Below are positions 9,431 to 18,863 of a stretch of DNA of 64,000 bases, one piece after another (the first letter of the stretch is position 1; each line of letters starts with the position of its first letter). A program made the position numbers and the translations under genes. Under the pieces are notes generated by a model. That model worked only from the letters and a program-made list of their open reading frames with translations. It did no database searches and was not told the DNA's origin. Source of the DNA: Nostoc sp. NIES-4103 (lineage in GTDB: Bacteria; Cyanobacteriota; Cyanobacteriia; Cyanobacteriales; Nostocaceae); NCBI RefSeq assembly GCF_002368335.1, contig NZ_AP018288.1:4530727-4594726 (forward strand). Reading direction: 5' to 3'.

Positions 9431-10966
9431 ATGAATCTTTCGTTTCAAGAATTAGGCATTTCACAAGAACGTGTTGAGCTATTAGAAAAAATTGGCTTTA
9501 CCACACCTACAAATATTCAAGCTCAAGCTATTCCCCAACTGTTAGCAGGGCGGGATGTAGTGGGTCAATCCCAGACAGGAACAGGTAAAACAGCAGCATT
9601 TACGCTGCCAATTTTAGAACGGCTGGATGTTCACACCAAAGCAGTGCAAGCCCTGGTTTTAACACCAACCCGTGAGTTAGCAATTCAAGTTCACGATGCT
9701 GTTGCCCAATTTATGGGTAATGACGGATTGCGTGTGTTAGCAATCTATGGTGGTCAATCCATTGACCGCCAAATTTTACAACTCAAACGTGGCGTTCACA
9801 TGGTGGTGGGTACCCCAGGACGAGTGATTGACTTACTTGATCGCGGTTGTTTGAAACTCGACCAAGTGAAGTGGTTTGTGTTGGATGAAGCTGATGAAAT
9901 GTTGAGCATGGGCTTTATCGACGACGTGGTGAAAATCCTCTCCCAAGCCCCCCAAGATCGGCAGACAGCTTTATTTTCAGCCACAATGCCGCCATCGATT
10001 CGCATGTTGGTAAACAAATTCTTGCGATCGCCCGCGACAGTCACAGTTGAGCAACCAAAAGCTGCACCCAATAAAATCAATCAGGTAGCTTATCTCATCC
10101 CCCGCCACTGGACAAAAGCCAAAGCTTTACAGCCAATTCTGGAAATGGAAGATCCAGAAACAGCTTTAATCTTCGTGCGTACCAGACGGACAGCCGCAGA
10201 ACTCACCAGTCAACTGCAAGCTGCGGGACACAGTGTTGATGAATACCACGGTGACTTGTCCCAACAAGCACGGGAACGGTTATTAAGCCGATTCCGCAAT
10301 CGTCAAGTACGCTGGGTAGTAGCCACTGATATTGCCGCACGGGGGTTAGATGTTGACCAACTATCTCATGTAATCAACTACGACTTACCTGATAGTGTAG
10401 AAACATACCTCCATCGTATTGGGCGTACTGGTAGAGCCGGCAAAGAAGGAACCGCAATTTCTTTAGTACAGCCCTTTGAACGGCGCAAACAGCAAGTATT
10501 TGAACGCCATAACCGCCAAAATTGGCAATTGCTGTCGATTCCCACACGCGCACAAATTGAAGCGCGACACATCAATAAATTGCAAGAACAAGTAGGGGAA
10601 GCCTTGACAGGTGAACGTCTAGCTTCATTCTTGCCCATAGTCAGCGAACTCATTGAAAAATACGATGCTCAAGCGATCGCGGCTGCGGCATTGCAAATCG
10701 CTTACGATCAAACTCGTCCCGCTTGGTTGCAATCAGATGTAGACATTCCCCAAGAAGAACCCGCCGTACCCAAACCCAAAATCAACAAGCGCCGCGATTC
10801 TTCTGGTGAAAGAAGCCGTTCTAGTTGGGTAAAAACAGATAGCAGCATTGGAGACGATGAAACACGTGGTACTCCCAAGCCGAAACTACGGACAAGCCGT
10901 CGTGAGTCTGTTTCACCTGTGAATCACAAGTTGGGTTCACATACAGCTAAAGAGTCAGCTTCGTAA
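9431..10966 (+). CDS. DEAD-box ATP-dependent RNA helicase
   Basis: A 511-aa RNA helicase of the cyanobacterial Crh type (CrhR/CrhB-like), which unwinds structured RNA and is often cold- or redox-responsive. All core motifs are present: Q-motif region (FTTPTNIQAQAIP), motif I (SQTGTGKT), PTRELA, TPGR, DEAD (LDEADEM), SAT, and motif VI (HRIGRTGRAG). After the helicase core come a C-terminal domain (about 380-440) and a basic, probably disordered tail rich in K, R and S. I start at ATG 9431 because the ribosome site AGGAG (9421) is correctly spaced for it and too close to the in-frame TTG at 9428. Confidence 0.95.
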   Translation: MNLSFQELGISQERVELLEKIGFTTPTNIQAQAIPQLLAGRDVVGQSQTGTGKTAAFTLPILERLDVHTKAVQALVLTPTRELAIQVHDAVAQFMGNDGLRVLAIYGGQSIDRQILQLKRGVHMVVGTPGRVIDLLDRGCLKLDQVKWFVLDEADEMLSMGFIDDVVKILSQAPQDRQTALFSATMPPSIRMLVNKFLRSPATVTVEQPKAAPNKINQVAYLIPRHWTKAKALQPILEMEDPETALIFVRTRRTAAELTSQLQAAGHSVDEYHGDLSQQARERLLSRFRNRQVRWVVATDIAARGLDVDQLSHVINYDLPDSVETYLHRIGRTGRAGKEGTAISLVQPFERRKQQVFERHNRQNWQLLSIPTRAQIEARHINKLQEQVGEALTGERLASFLPIVSELIEKYDAQAIAAAALQIAYDQTRPAWLQSDVDIPQEEPAVPKPKINKRRDSSGERSRSSWVKTDSSIGDDETRGTPKPKLRTSRRESVSPVNHKLGSHTAKESAS

Positions 10967-11200
10967 GTCATTAGTCATTAGTCATTAGTCATTAGTCATT
11001 AGTTAAAAACCAAGCACAAAAGGCTAATGACTTTAATGACTTGTTTTATCAGCTTGTAGCAACATAGATACAGATGTATTTTCAGTAGTCTTATACCAAT
11101 TCTCTGAAATCCGGCAACACATTCAAAACCAGAAACCCACACCATATCTGACAAAACTTAATTACGAATTACGAATTACGAATTACGAATTACGAATTAG
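10966..11200. repeat. Short tandem repeats (GTCATTA and ATTACGA heptamers)
   Basis: Five GTCATTA units (10966-11001) follow the helicase stop codon. Five to six ATTACGA units (11160-11200) run up to the Uma2 start codon. The sequence between them shows nothing recognisable. Confidence 0.8.
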
Positions 11201-11204
11201 TCTT

Positions 11205-11783
11205 ATGTTCACTATTACAGACTTAGAGCAGTTACAAGCAGAGCATCCAGAATGGCAGATGGAACTGGTGGATGGGAATATAGTTGTTATGGGGCCATCA
11301 GATTATCAATCAGAAGAAATCGGTGCTGAGTTAATCAGATTACTTGGCAATTGGGTACGCCCGCGAAAATTAGGACGCGTTACTGGTTCTAGTGCTGGTT
11401 TTATTCTGCCTGTATTAGAGACTGAAAACGGCAAAGAAGTTGATAGCGAACAACGAAATCTTCGCGCTCCTGATGTGTCTTTTGTGCGTGCTGATAGACT
11501 GAAAAAGAGCCAGCGTGATTTTGTGGAGCTTGTACCTGACTTAATGGTGGAGATAAAATCTAAGTCAGACCGCATTAAACCACTAGTAGAAAAAATACAG
11601 CTCTTTCTAGAACTTGGAACTACGGTTGGTATTTTGATTGACCCTGACAAATTGACGTTAACAGTCTACCGACTGAACGCTGAACCAATTGTTTTACAAA
11701 ATAACGATAAATTGACATTACCAGAATTATTGCCAGGTTGGGAACTCACAGTGTCAGAACTGTGGCCCCCTGTGTTTGAATAA
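11205..11783 (+). CDS. Uma2 family endonuclease (DUF820)
   Basis: A 192-aa member of the Uma2 (DUF820) family, a PD-(D/E)XK nuclease fold greatly expanded in cyanobacteria. Family landmarks include WQMELVDGNIVVMGPSD near the start, GSSAGFILP, the RAPDVSFVRADR strand (probable metal-binding D) and LVPDLMVEIKSKSD (the E-x-K pair). The end, LPELLPGWELTVSELW, is typical. The biological role of this family is unsettled. It stands alone, with the start codon just after a tandem repeat. Confidence 0.92.
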   Translation: MFTITDLEQLQAEHPEWQMELVDGNIVVMGPSDYQSEEIGAELIRLLGNWVRPRKLGRVTGSSAGFILPVLETENGKEVDSEQRNLRAPDVSFVRADRLKKSQRDFVELVPDLMVEIKSKSDRIKPLVEKIQLFLELGTTVGILIDPDKLTLTVYRLNAEPIVLQNNDKLTLPELLPGWELTVSELWPPVFE

Positions 11784-11895
11784 TTACAGCACATTTTATC
11801 TGAATGAGATACACAAGGGCAGGCAGGATGCCCGCCCCACAAGATTTATCATAATTAACTGTACTTTAATTACTTCCAAAGGGCTGTAAATAATA

Positions 11896-12843
11896 CTACA
11901 GCCAAGGGCGAGTAATTTTTTCTAGTTCCTTAACTTCATCATCGCTCAATCTCCAGCCTAATGCGCCTGCATTTTGTCGTACTTGTTGCGCTGTCTTGAC
12001 TCCAGCGATGGGAATCACGTTTCCTTGAGCGATTAACCAGTTGAGTGCTACTTGGGCAGGAGTGCGATCGTATTTTTGCCCTAAGCTAGTTAGTAGAGAA
12101 ATTACTGGTGCTATTTTTTGCAGTCCTTCCTTGTTAAAACGTGGGTCTACCTTTCTAGCACCAGTCGGTGTTTCAGCACTCTCAGGGGTGTATTTGCCTG
12201 TAAGCAATCCTTGAGCTAAAGGACTATACGCTAAAATTGTTACGCCTAATTCACGGGCAGTTTGGATAATACCCTCACTTTCAACTTGGCGATTCAGCAA
12301 AGAGTAGCGTACTTGATTAACTGCTAAAGGTACTCCACGGGCTGCTAATATTTGGTGTGCTTCTCGCATTTGGGCTGCTGAGTAATTACTTACACCTACA
12401 GCGCCAATTCTACCCCGCTTCACTTCATCGGCGAGAGCATTCATCAGCGTTTCTTGACTTAATAAGAAAGTGAACGGCCAATGCACTTGATACAGTTCTA
12501 TTCGCTCTAATTGTAGGCGTTTGAGACTGTCTGTTAAGGCATCAGATACAGATTGTCCTGTAAATCGCCAGGGCACAGGGCCAAATTTAGTGGCAATTTG
12601 CACGGGTTTTTGTGCTTGTTTGATGAATCGCCCTAATAATTGTTCTGACAGACCAAAACCGTAAATTTCCGCAGTATCAAAGAAGGTGACACCAGCCTCT
12701 AAAGCTGCGGTAAAAGCTTCCTCCACTTGTTCTTCGCCGTAGCGATCGCCATAACTCCAAAATAGTTTATCACCCCATGCCCAAGTGCCTATGCAAAGGG
12801 GTGTGACAGCTGGGCCATTTTGCCCCAATGTGATGGTTTCCAC
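11896..12843 (-). CDS. Aldo/keto reductase family protein
   Basis: A cytosolic NAD(P)H-dependent oxidoreductase of 315 aa with the (beta/alpha)8 fold. Active-site residues can be matched: D and Y in FFDTAEIYGFG, K in IATKFG and H in YQVHWPF. The GVSNYSAAQM and LAYSPLAQGLLTGKY motifs and the C-terminal IPIAGVKTAQQVRQNAGA cofactor loop are typical. The start is GTG at 12843. The substrate cannot be inferred, and the gene is not in an operon. Confidence 0.93.
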   Translation of the reverse strand: METITLGQNGPAVTPLCIGTWAWGDKLFWSYGDRYGEEQVEEAFTAALEAGVTFFDTAEIYGFGLSEQLLGRFIKQAQKPVQIATKFGPVPWRFTGQSVSDALTDSLKRLQLERIELYQVHWPFTFLLSQETLMNALADEVKRGRIGAVGVSNYSAAQMREAHQILAARGVPLAVNQVRYSLLNRQVESEGIIQTARELGVTILAYSPLAQGLLTGKYTPESAETPTGARKVDPRFNKEGLQKIAPVISLLTSLGQKYDRTPAQVALNWLIAQGNVIPIAGVKTAQQVRQNAGALGWRLSDDEVKELEKITRPWL

Positions 12844-13754
12844 GTTTGTAAGTTTTAATTTATTTACATTTCTTTACTTTTCTAGTGTATCGTTACAAAC
12901 AAGATAGTGAAGTAGATTTTATATACAGAATAACGAACCACGGAGGACGCAGAGGACACAGAGAAATGAGGGTTTGAGAGATTTTTTGCGTAAGTTTTAA
13001 GGAAAATAAACCCTGTGGTTATGAATGAATATTCTATCGTTACCACAGATGATTCATTCATAAGGAACCTTTAAGCTGTGGTTATGGATTAATATTCTGT
13101 CGTTATACCAATTTCAAAAATATTTGCAACACATGAATCAGCTGTAGGTGCGTACAGTTGTTACTGGTGCCAACTTAAGCTCAAACGCTGACTCCACATG
13201 CGTTTTACCCCACCCCCAACCCCTCCCCGCGTGCGGGGAGGGGCGGTTTTGGCTTTAGACAAAACCGGGGTGGGGTGACGCGGATCTTGATAGTAAGTGA
13301 GATAACTGAATATCACACCTTTACAAGGGTTTTGTGTTAAGTTGACACCCATGTATCTGTATCAGGTATTTTGTGAAATGCTATGACATCTTGCACTCAC
13401 TTTATTGCAATTGCAGTGCAATAGGCAATGCTGAAACTTCGCTTAAATCTAATTATTACGTTATCGGTATTGCCCACACTAGAATTACTAAGAATTGTGC
13501 CAGATATGAAATATAAAGCAGCAAGAGTATAAGGATTTGACTGCAAACAACATAATTTATTTTCCCTTTGGTCAGTCTCTATCTGTTAATATTTGCGTGG
13601 TGAACTATTAGTTAAGACACCGAAAATTAATGTCTTTGTGCCTTCGTGTCTTTGTGAGGCAGTACGGTCTTGGGGTTTCCCCAAGTGGAGTAACTGCCGA
13701 ACCCGAAGGGTGGTTCAATATATCTACCACAAAGACACAAAGACACAAAGGGTA
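12844..13754. other. Intergenic region with dispersed repeats, no supported gene
   Basis: About 900 bp. It holds the CGGAGGACGCAGAGGACACAG motif (12938), two copies of a phrase around ATTCTRTCGTTA (13030 and 13090), and a strong hairpin at 13200-13280 built from CACCCCAACCCC / GGGGTGGGGTG around CCCGCGTGCGGGG. At 13656-13710 is a copy of the GGTCTTGGGGTTTCCCCAAG repeat, flanked by CACAAAGACAC-type repeats. Frames at 13161-13352 and 13593-13790 only translate these repeats. Confidence 0.6.
13656..13710 (+). repeat. Dispersed palindromic repeat GGTCTTGGGGTTTCCCCAAG, copy
   Basis: A copy of a repeat with core CTTGGGGTTTCCCCAAG that continues GTGGAGTAACTGCCGAACCC. Related copies lie at 26078-26126 (reverse), 50829-50880 and, more degenerate, at 4641-4717 and near 7140-7190. 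Confidence 0.75.
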
Positions 13755-14714
13755 CTATTGAGCTTGTGGTGCAATTTCCAAAATTTCTAAAAGCGATCGC
13801 ACCATCACTTTACTCACAAGTTGATTACCTTGCAAGTTGAGATGAATATGATCTTGGTACAAGGCTTTAATGTTGGGGGTTGAGTTAAATATCGGTAAAA
13901 AGTCTATATAATTAATTTGCTGAATCTTAGTAAATTCATTTAGGCGCTGACGTGCTTGAATTTCATAATCGCGGGGGCCTGGTTCGCCAATTTCTCGTAG
14001 TAAGGGAGTCATAACGAGTAATAATTTACTCTTGGCTTGATGAGTGAGTGCCTGAATTTTAGCTATTGCTTCTAGATTAAACCCCACGCGATCGCCTGCT
14101 TCTTGTTGCACTACTTTCATTTCTGGAATCGGCTTTGAAACGCTAAGATACCGCTGCCACACTTCCACACTTGCTAGAGGTGGTTTACTATCTGGATAGT
14201 TGCGATCGCGTCCCACAGGTAAAGAAGTGGGTGCTGTAGCAAATAAATCGTCGGTATTAATTAATAACACTACTGCCTGAGCATTAAAATTGCCAAACCG
14301 TTGTAAATAAGCTAATTCGTTTCTTGGCCCCCAAGAGTTAGCCGAAGCATTTAATACTTCAAATTGCTGATCATTACCAATTGCTACTGAGGAAGCCATC
14401 ATCAGGCTAGAAATGGTATTCGCTTGATCTGTCCACCAGCCACCATTAGCGATAGAATCCCCCAGCAGTAACACGCGCAATGTCGAGGGTGCAGGCGTTT
14501 TTGTAATCGGCCCACTCCGCATGGAATACTCGTTAATTTCAATGCGATTCCCAAAGCGACGAGTGCGTTGGTTAGGGGCTAATAAATAACCAATCTCCTT
14601 GTCACCAATATAAATCAGGGGATTACCAAAGCCAAACAGCGATCGCAGTCCTATTTCTATCACCACCAATAATCCCACAACCGCTGCCAAAATTACGATC
14701 AGTGCTACTTTCAC
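13755..14714 (-). CDS. SGNH/GDSL-type hydrolase, membrane-anchored
   Basis: This 319-aa protein has an N-terminal membrane helix (about 3-25) and then an SGNH hydrolase domain. The nucleophile block is LLGDSIANGG, the glycine/asparagine blocks are near NSWGPRNELAY and LLINTDD, and the catalytic Asp-His pair is in DHIHLNLQGN. Such enzymes remove acyl groups from lipids or polysaccharides. The anchor suggests it works on the periplasmic face of the membrane. The start is GTG at 14714. The substrate is unknown, and neighbours give no hint. Confidence 0.85.
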   Translation of the reverse strand: MKVALIVILAAVVGLLVVIEIGLRSLFGFGNPLIYIGDKEIGYLLAPNQRTRRFGNRIEINEYSMRSGPITKTPAPSTLRVLLLGDSIANGGWWTDQANTISSLMMASSVAIGNDQQFEVLNASANSWGPRNELAYLQRFGNFNAQAVVLLINTDDLFATAPTSLPVGRDRNYPDSKPPLASVEVWQRYLSVSKPIPEMKVVQQEAGDRVGFNLEAIAKIQALTHQAKSKLLLVMTPLLREIGEPGPRDYEIQARQRLNEFTKIQQINYIDFLPIFNSTPNIKALYQDHIHLNLQGNQLVSKVMVRSLLEILEIAPQAQ

Positions 14715-14954
14715 TTACCAACAGCCTCCATCACTCATACCGTTTCACCACACTCCACACTCAGCACTCAGCACTTTGTGATAACACACTTGTATCAAGA
14801 TAGCCTCTCTATCTGGAGTCATAAGTAAATTTGTGGATGAATTTGTTGTAAAGCTTAAACAAAATATTATTAGTTAGTTTGATTTATATGCGAATGAAAG
14901 GACTACAATCAAAACGGATAAATTAGCCCTGTAATAAAGGAGGATTACGAAGCT

Positions 14955-15095
14955 ATGTCCGACTTAAATCGAGGCATTATGAAATTTAAGGGTGCAGATT
15001 CCCCAAAAGCAGTCACTATCTCTACTGTGTTACTGCTGGGTTCAATTGCCGCCCTGATTATTTGGGCGCTGCAAGCTGCCTATGCGCTAAACTAA
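14955..15095 (+). CDS. Small single-helix membrane protein (46 aa)
   Basis: A 46-codon gene with a strong ribosome site (AAAGGAGG, 11 nt before the ATG). The protein starts MSDLNRGIMKFKGADSPKAV and then has one hydrophobic helix of about 20 residues ending in ALQAAYALN. Size and layout resemble small thylakoid subunits, but I do not recognise the family. It stands alone, with about 240 bp of AT-rich sequence upstream and about 440 bp downstream before the next large gene. The coding call rests on the ribosome site and the clean helix. Confidence 0.75.
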   Translation: MSDLNRGIMKFKGADSPKAVTISTVLLLGSIAALIIWALQAAYALN

Positions 15096-15469
15096 AACCG
15101 TTAGTAGCTTTATCAGGACACTGGCAAAACAATCTCTGTTTGAGCCAAGTGTCCTGCAAGTAACTCATAAAATAAAAGCACCCTCACAACCATCAAAAAA
15201 TTTCAGAAAACTTTTATAAGAAAAGGGGACTGGGGATTGGTGATTCGGGACTGGGTATTGGGTTGAAAGCAGAAAAATCAGGGTTAGAAGAAAAGGGGAC
15301 TGGGGACTGGTGATTCGGGACTGGGTATTGGGTTGAAAGCAGAAAAATCAGGAAAGTCGGCTCAAACCCCTCCCAAATATTGTAACAATTTCCCAGTACC
15401 CAGTACCCAGTACCCAGTACCCAAACTCCTTACCGCGACTTGTTAAAGATTTGAAATTTGAGGTGGAAA
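15096..15469. repeat. 70-bp tandem duplication and CAGTACC repeats
   Basis: A unit beginning AAAAGGGGACTGGGGA and ending GCAGAAAAATCAGG occurs twice with a 70-bp period (15219-15283 and 15289-15352) and only one or two differences, so the duplication is recent. CAGTACC heptamers follow (15390-15422). There is no gene. Confidence 0.8.
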
Positions 15470-15547
15470 ATGAGTCTAAAGTCACACCACTTGCTACAAC
15501 TTTGGAAACCAAAGCAACGCAGCGCCACCAAAATCTACAATGATTGA
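15470..15547 (+). CDS. Possible 25-codon leader ORF overlapping the next gene
   Basis: An ATG at 15470 preceded by AGGTGG opens a 25-codon frame ending at a TGA that overlaps the first codons of the PlsY/PEP-synthase-like gene (ATG 15540) in another frame. The big gene has no ribosome site of its own, so re-initiation from this leader would explain its translation. The peptide (starting MSLKSHHLLQ) has no recognised family. Confidence 0.35.
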   Translation: MSLKSHHLLQLWKPKQRSATKIYND

Positions 15548-18437
15548 ACTTTGGGGTGCCTTAGTTATTTTAATTGTCTGCCCCCTCTTGGGTGCGTTAC
15601 CAGTAATTGCCTGGATTACCTACGCTATCAAGCGCAAGCAGCTGGCAAAAGTTGGCACTAAAAATATCAGTGTGTCAGCTGCTTTTTACCACGGTGGTAC
15701 ACTGGTAGGAATATTGGCAGTTGTCTCGGAAGCTTTAAAAGGAATTGCGGCTGTCTTACTAGCGCGTGTTTTTTTTAAAGATGGATCGTCTTGGGAAATA
15801 GTTGCCCTGATTGCCCTAGTATTAGGTAGATATTGGATGGGTAGGGGTGCAGGTACGACAAACGCCGCTTGGGGTTTTCTGGTACACGATCCACTAGTAG
15901 CTGTTTTCACCACTTTTTTTGCACTGATCAGCTTTATAGTTCTACAATCCCGACAACTGGTAAAATATGCAGTCTTATTTATATTTCCTTTGTGTGTGAT
16001 TATCCTGCACGCTGATGATTTTCCGAGAATCACTGCTGCTATTGTCTTAGCTGCATTGCTAGGGTGGATTTATACGCGTATTCCTGATGATTTGAATTTA
16101 TCAGGTCAAGAGGTCGAACCAGAGTCCCAAGCAGCCTTTGAATATTTGCGTGGTAGTAGTGAAATTTTGACTCTTGATGAAGAGTTGGATGTAGCCTTAG
16201 TAGGGCAAAAGGCAGCTAAACTATCTCAAATTAAGCGATGGGGTTATTCAGTACCAAAAGGGTGGATACTTACCCCAGCAGATGACCCCCAAGAGTTGAT
16301 TGATATTCTCCAACCTTCAGATTTATCTCCTTTAGTAGTGCGTTCCTCCGCCATTGGGGAAGACTCAGAACAAGCTTCCGCGGCTGGGCAATATGAGACA
16401 GTGGTTAATGTTACTAGTAAACAGCAATTGCAAGCAGCGATCGCAATTGTTCGCGCTTCTTACAATCATCCATCAGCTGTACAATATCGCCGCGATCGCA
16501 ATTTACCAGATGCAGCAATGGCGGTGCTGGTGCAACAACAAGTCCAGAGTGTTTATTCGGGAGTTGCTTTCAGTCGCGATCCCATCACTCAACAAGGCGA
16601 TGCGATCGTTATTGAAGCCCTTCCAGGTAGTCCGACGCAAGTTGTTTCGGGAAAATTTACACCAGAACAATATCGCGCTTTTGTTGTGGAATCAGAAAAT
16701 ATTTCCTCTGTGCATTTAGAGGGGACAGGACAAGTACCACAAGCTTTAATTAAACAAGTTGCCTATTTAACCAGACGCATCGAAAAACGTTATCACGGCA
16801 TTCCCCAAGATATTGAATGGAGTTATGACGGTCAGACTCTTTGGGTATTGCAAACTAGACCAATTACCACCTTGCTACCCATCTGGACGCGCAAAATCGC
16901 CGCCGAAGTCATTCCTGGTGTGGTTCACCCCTTAACTTGGTCAATTAATCGCCCTTTGACTTGTGGAGTTTGGGGTGATCTTTTTAGTGTAGTCTTAGGC
17001 GATCGCGCTTTTGGATTAGATTTCACCCAAACAGCAACTCTGCATTACTCCAGAGCATATTTTAGTGCATCTCTCCTAGGAGATATATTCCTGCGGATGG
17101 GATTACCGCCGGAAAGTCTGGAGTTTTTAACCAGAGGCGCGAAAATGAGCAAACCGCCTTTGCAGTCAACTTTGCAGAATTTGCCAGGATTGTTGAAACT
17201 GCTGAAGCAGGAAATCAATTTAGAAAAAGACTTTAAGCAGGATTATAGCAAGCTGTTTATTCCTGGTTTGTCACAATTAGCTCATGAATCCATAGAAGAA
17301 CTAGAACCAGCCCAATTATTAGAAAGAATAGACCTTACCCTAGAATTGCTGCGTCGTGGGACTTATTACAGCATTTTAGCACCCTTGAGTGCAGCATTAA
17401 GACAGGCAATTTTTCGGGTAAAAGATACAGAGATTGATAACAGCGTCACCCCAGAGGTAGCAGCATTGCGATCGCTAAGTGCTTTAGCCGCAGATGCCAA
17501 ACAAATACTACCATTATGTGAACCAGATCAAATCTTTGAACAGTTGGGGCAAACTCAACAGGGACAAAAGATTTTATTTGATTTTCAAGAACTGCTGGAA
17601 GATTACGGCTATTTAAGTGATGTGGGTACTAACATTGCCGTTCCCACCTGGAAGGAAGAACCGCAACTAGTTAGGCAGTTGTTTATACAGTTGATACAGG
17701 GAAATCAGCCACAAACAGGAGGAATAGACGCGATAAATCGCGTTTTATCAAAAAAACGCAAGCGTGGCATTGTGCAACGACGTGTGGATATTAAAGGGCG
17801 AGTTACCGAAGTTTATTCTCGGTTATTAGCTGAATTACGCTGGAGATTTGTCGCCTTAGAAAAAATTTGGATCAAGTCTCGCTTGCTTAGGGAACCAGGA
17901 GATATCTTTTTTCTGGAGTTAGAAGAAGTGCGGCGGATAGTTGCAGATCCAGAGTGCGAGTTAAGCCAAGAATTGAATGAGATAGTGCAATCCAGGCGAT
18001 CGCAATTTGTCCAAGATAGTCAATTTACCCAAATCCCCATTTTAGTTTACGGCAATACACCGCCTCATCCTCTAGCCCCCTCCGTAATCTACTCTGACCA
18101 AATATTACAGGGTATTCCTGCTAGTCACGGACAAGCCGAAGGGCGGGTAAAGGTGGTACGGAATTTACAAGAATTGCCAGAAATCGACCATGAGACAATA
18201 TTGGTAGTACCTTATACAGATTCAGGTTGGGCACCGTTGTTAGTGAGAGCAGCAGGATTGATTGCCGAAGCTGGTGGACGGCTTTCTCATGGTGCGATCG
18301 TTGCTCGTGAGTACGGGATTCCCGCAATAATGGATGTTAAAGGTGCTACTTGGATTTTACAAGATGGTCAGCGGGTACGCATTGATGGTTCTAGGGGTAT
18401 TGTGGAACTATCTAACGATTTAAGACCAGAATCATAG
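15540..18437 (+). CDS. PlsY-like membrane domain fused to PEP/pyruvate phosphotransferase
   Basis: A 965-aa fusion. Residues 1-190 are hydrophobic with five to six helices and resemble the glycerol-3-phosphate acyltransferase PlsY (LGALPVIAWI, VGTKNISVSAAF, VVSEALKGIAAVLLA). Residues about 215-440 match the ATP-grasp PEP/pyruvate-binding domain (VGQKAAKLSQI, PLVVRSSAIGEDS, QDIEWSYDGQTLWVLQTRPI). The last 100 residues match the phosphohistidine swivelling domain, with the active histidine in GGRLSHGAIVAREYGIPA. This is the layout of PEP-synthase or rifampin-phosphotransferase relatives, but the usual C-terminal PEP-binding barrel is absent. The middle (about 450-830) is unassigned. It may transfer phosphate to a lipid-linked or small-molecule acceptor at the membrane, which is inference. 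Confidence 0.85.
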   Translation: MIELWGALVILIVCPLLGALPVIAWITYAIKRKQLAKVGTKNISVSAAFYHGGTLVGILAVVSEALKGIAAVLLARVFFKDGSSWEIVALIALVLGRYWMGRGAGTTNAAWGFLVHDPLVAVFTTFFALISFIVLQSRQLVKYAVLFIFPLCVIILHADDFPRITAAIVLAALLGWIYTRIPDDLNLSGQEVEPESQAAFEYLRGSSEILTLDEELDVALVGQKAAKLSQIKRWGYSVPKGWILTPADDPQELIDILQPSDLSPLVVRSSAIGEDSEQASAAGQYETVVNVTSKQQLQAAIAIVRASYNHPSAVQYRRDRNLPDAAMAVLVQQQVQSVYSGVAFSRDPITQQGDAIVIEALPGSPTQVVSGKFTPEQYRAFVVESENISSVHLEGTGQVPQALIKQVAYLTRRIEKRYHGIPQDIEWSYDGQTLWVLQTRPITTLLPIWTRKIAAEVIPGVVHPLTWSINRPLTCGVWGDLFSVVLGDRAFGLDFTQTATLHYSRAYFSASLLGDIFLRMGLPPESLEFLTRGAKMSKPPLQSTLQNLPGLLKLLKQEINLEKDFKQDYSKLFIPGLSQLAHESIEELEPAQLLERIDLTLELLRRGTYYSILAPLSAALRQAIFRVKDTEIDNSVTPEVAALRSLSALAADAKQILPLCEPDQIFEQLGQTQQGQKILFDFQELLEDYGYLSDVGTNIAVPTWKEEPQLVRQLFIQLIQGNQPQTGGIDAINRVLSKKRKRGIVQRRVDIKGRVTEVYSRLLAELRWRFVALEKIWIKSRLLREPGDIFFLELEEVRRIVADPECELSQELNEIVQSRRSQFVQDSQFTQIPILVYGNTPPHPLAPSVIYSDQILQGIPASHGQAEGRVKVVRNLQELPEIDHETILVVPYTDSGWAPLLVRAAGLIAEAGGRLSHGAIVAREYGIPAIMDVKGATWILQDGQRVRIDGSRGIVELSNDLRPES

Positions 18438-18521
18438 TAATTCGTAATTCGTAATTCGTAATTCGTAGAGGTGCAATACCTTACACCCTACTCAAAGACT
18501 ACACCCTTATCCCATTCTGCT

Positions 18522-18863
18522 ATGATTGCCACTTCTCTTAATGATTTACCAGAAGAGTCTGTTTCTCACAATCCTGAAATCACCAAAAAGGTGATGTTGC
18601 GCTTCGGTGATTTACCTCATCTCACCAACTTTTCTCAAGCACGTTTTTCTCCTGGACAAACCGCATCAGCACACGCGCATCAAGATATGTGTGAAGTTTT
18701 CTTTGTGCAGGCTGGTGCGGGAGTAATTCGTGTTGACAGCAAAGAATATCCCCTGCTTCCAGGAAACTGCATAGCCATAGAACCAGGAGAAGTTCACGAA
18801 ATTATCAACAGTGGTTCAGCTGAACTTGTTCTCACCTACTTTGGTTTACAGGTAGATCAGTAA
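18522..18863 (+). CDS. Cupin domain-containing protein
   Basis: A small (113 aa) single-domain cupin. The first cupin motif is HAHQDMCEVFFVQAGAG and the second is PGNCIAIEPGEVHEI, giving the expected His/Glu metal ligands. Single cupins of this kind bind a metal and a small ligand or act as simple isomerases or sensors; the ligand is not evident. The start at ATG 18522 fits the fold, while a GTG at 18471 would add 17 residues translated partly from a tandem repeat (ATTCGTA units, 18438-18466). Confidence 0.88.
   Translation: MIATSLNDLPEESVSHNPEITKKVMLRFGDLPHLTNFSQARFSPGQTASAHAHQDMCEVFFVQAGAGVIRVDSKEYPLLPGNCIAIEPGEVHEIINSGSAELVLTYFGLQVDQ

Noticed and set aside
13593..13790. 65-codon frame containing RSWGFPKWSNC
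   Set aside because: The same peptide appears in a frame at 25935-26135, because both translate the same dispersed DNA repeat.
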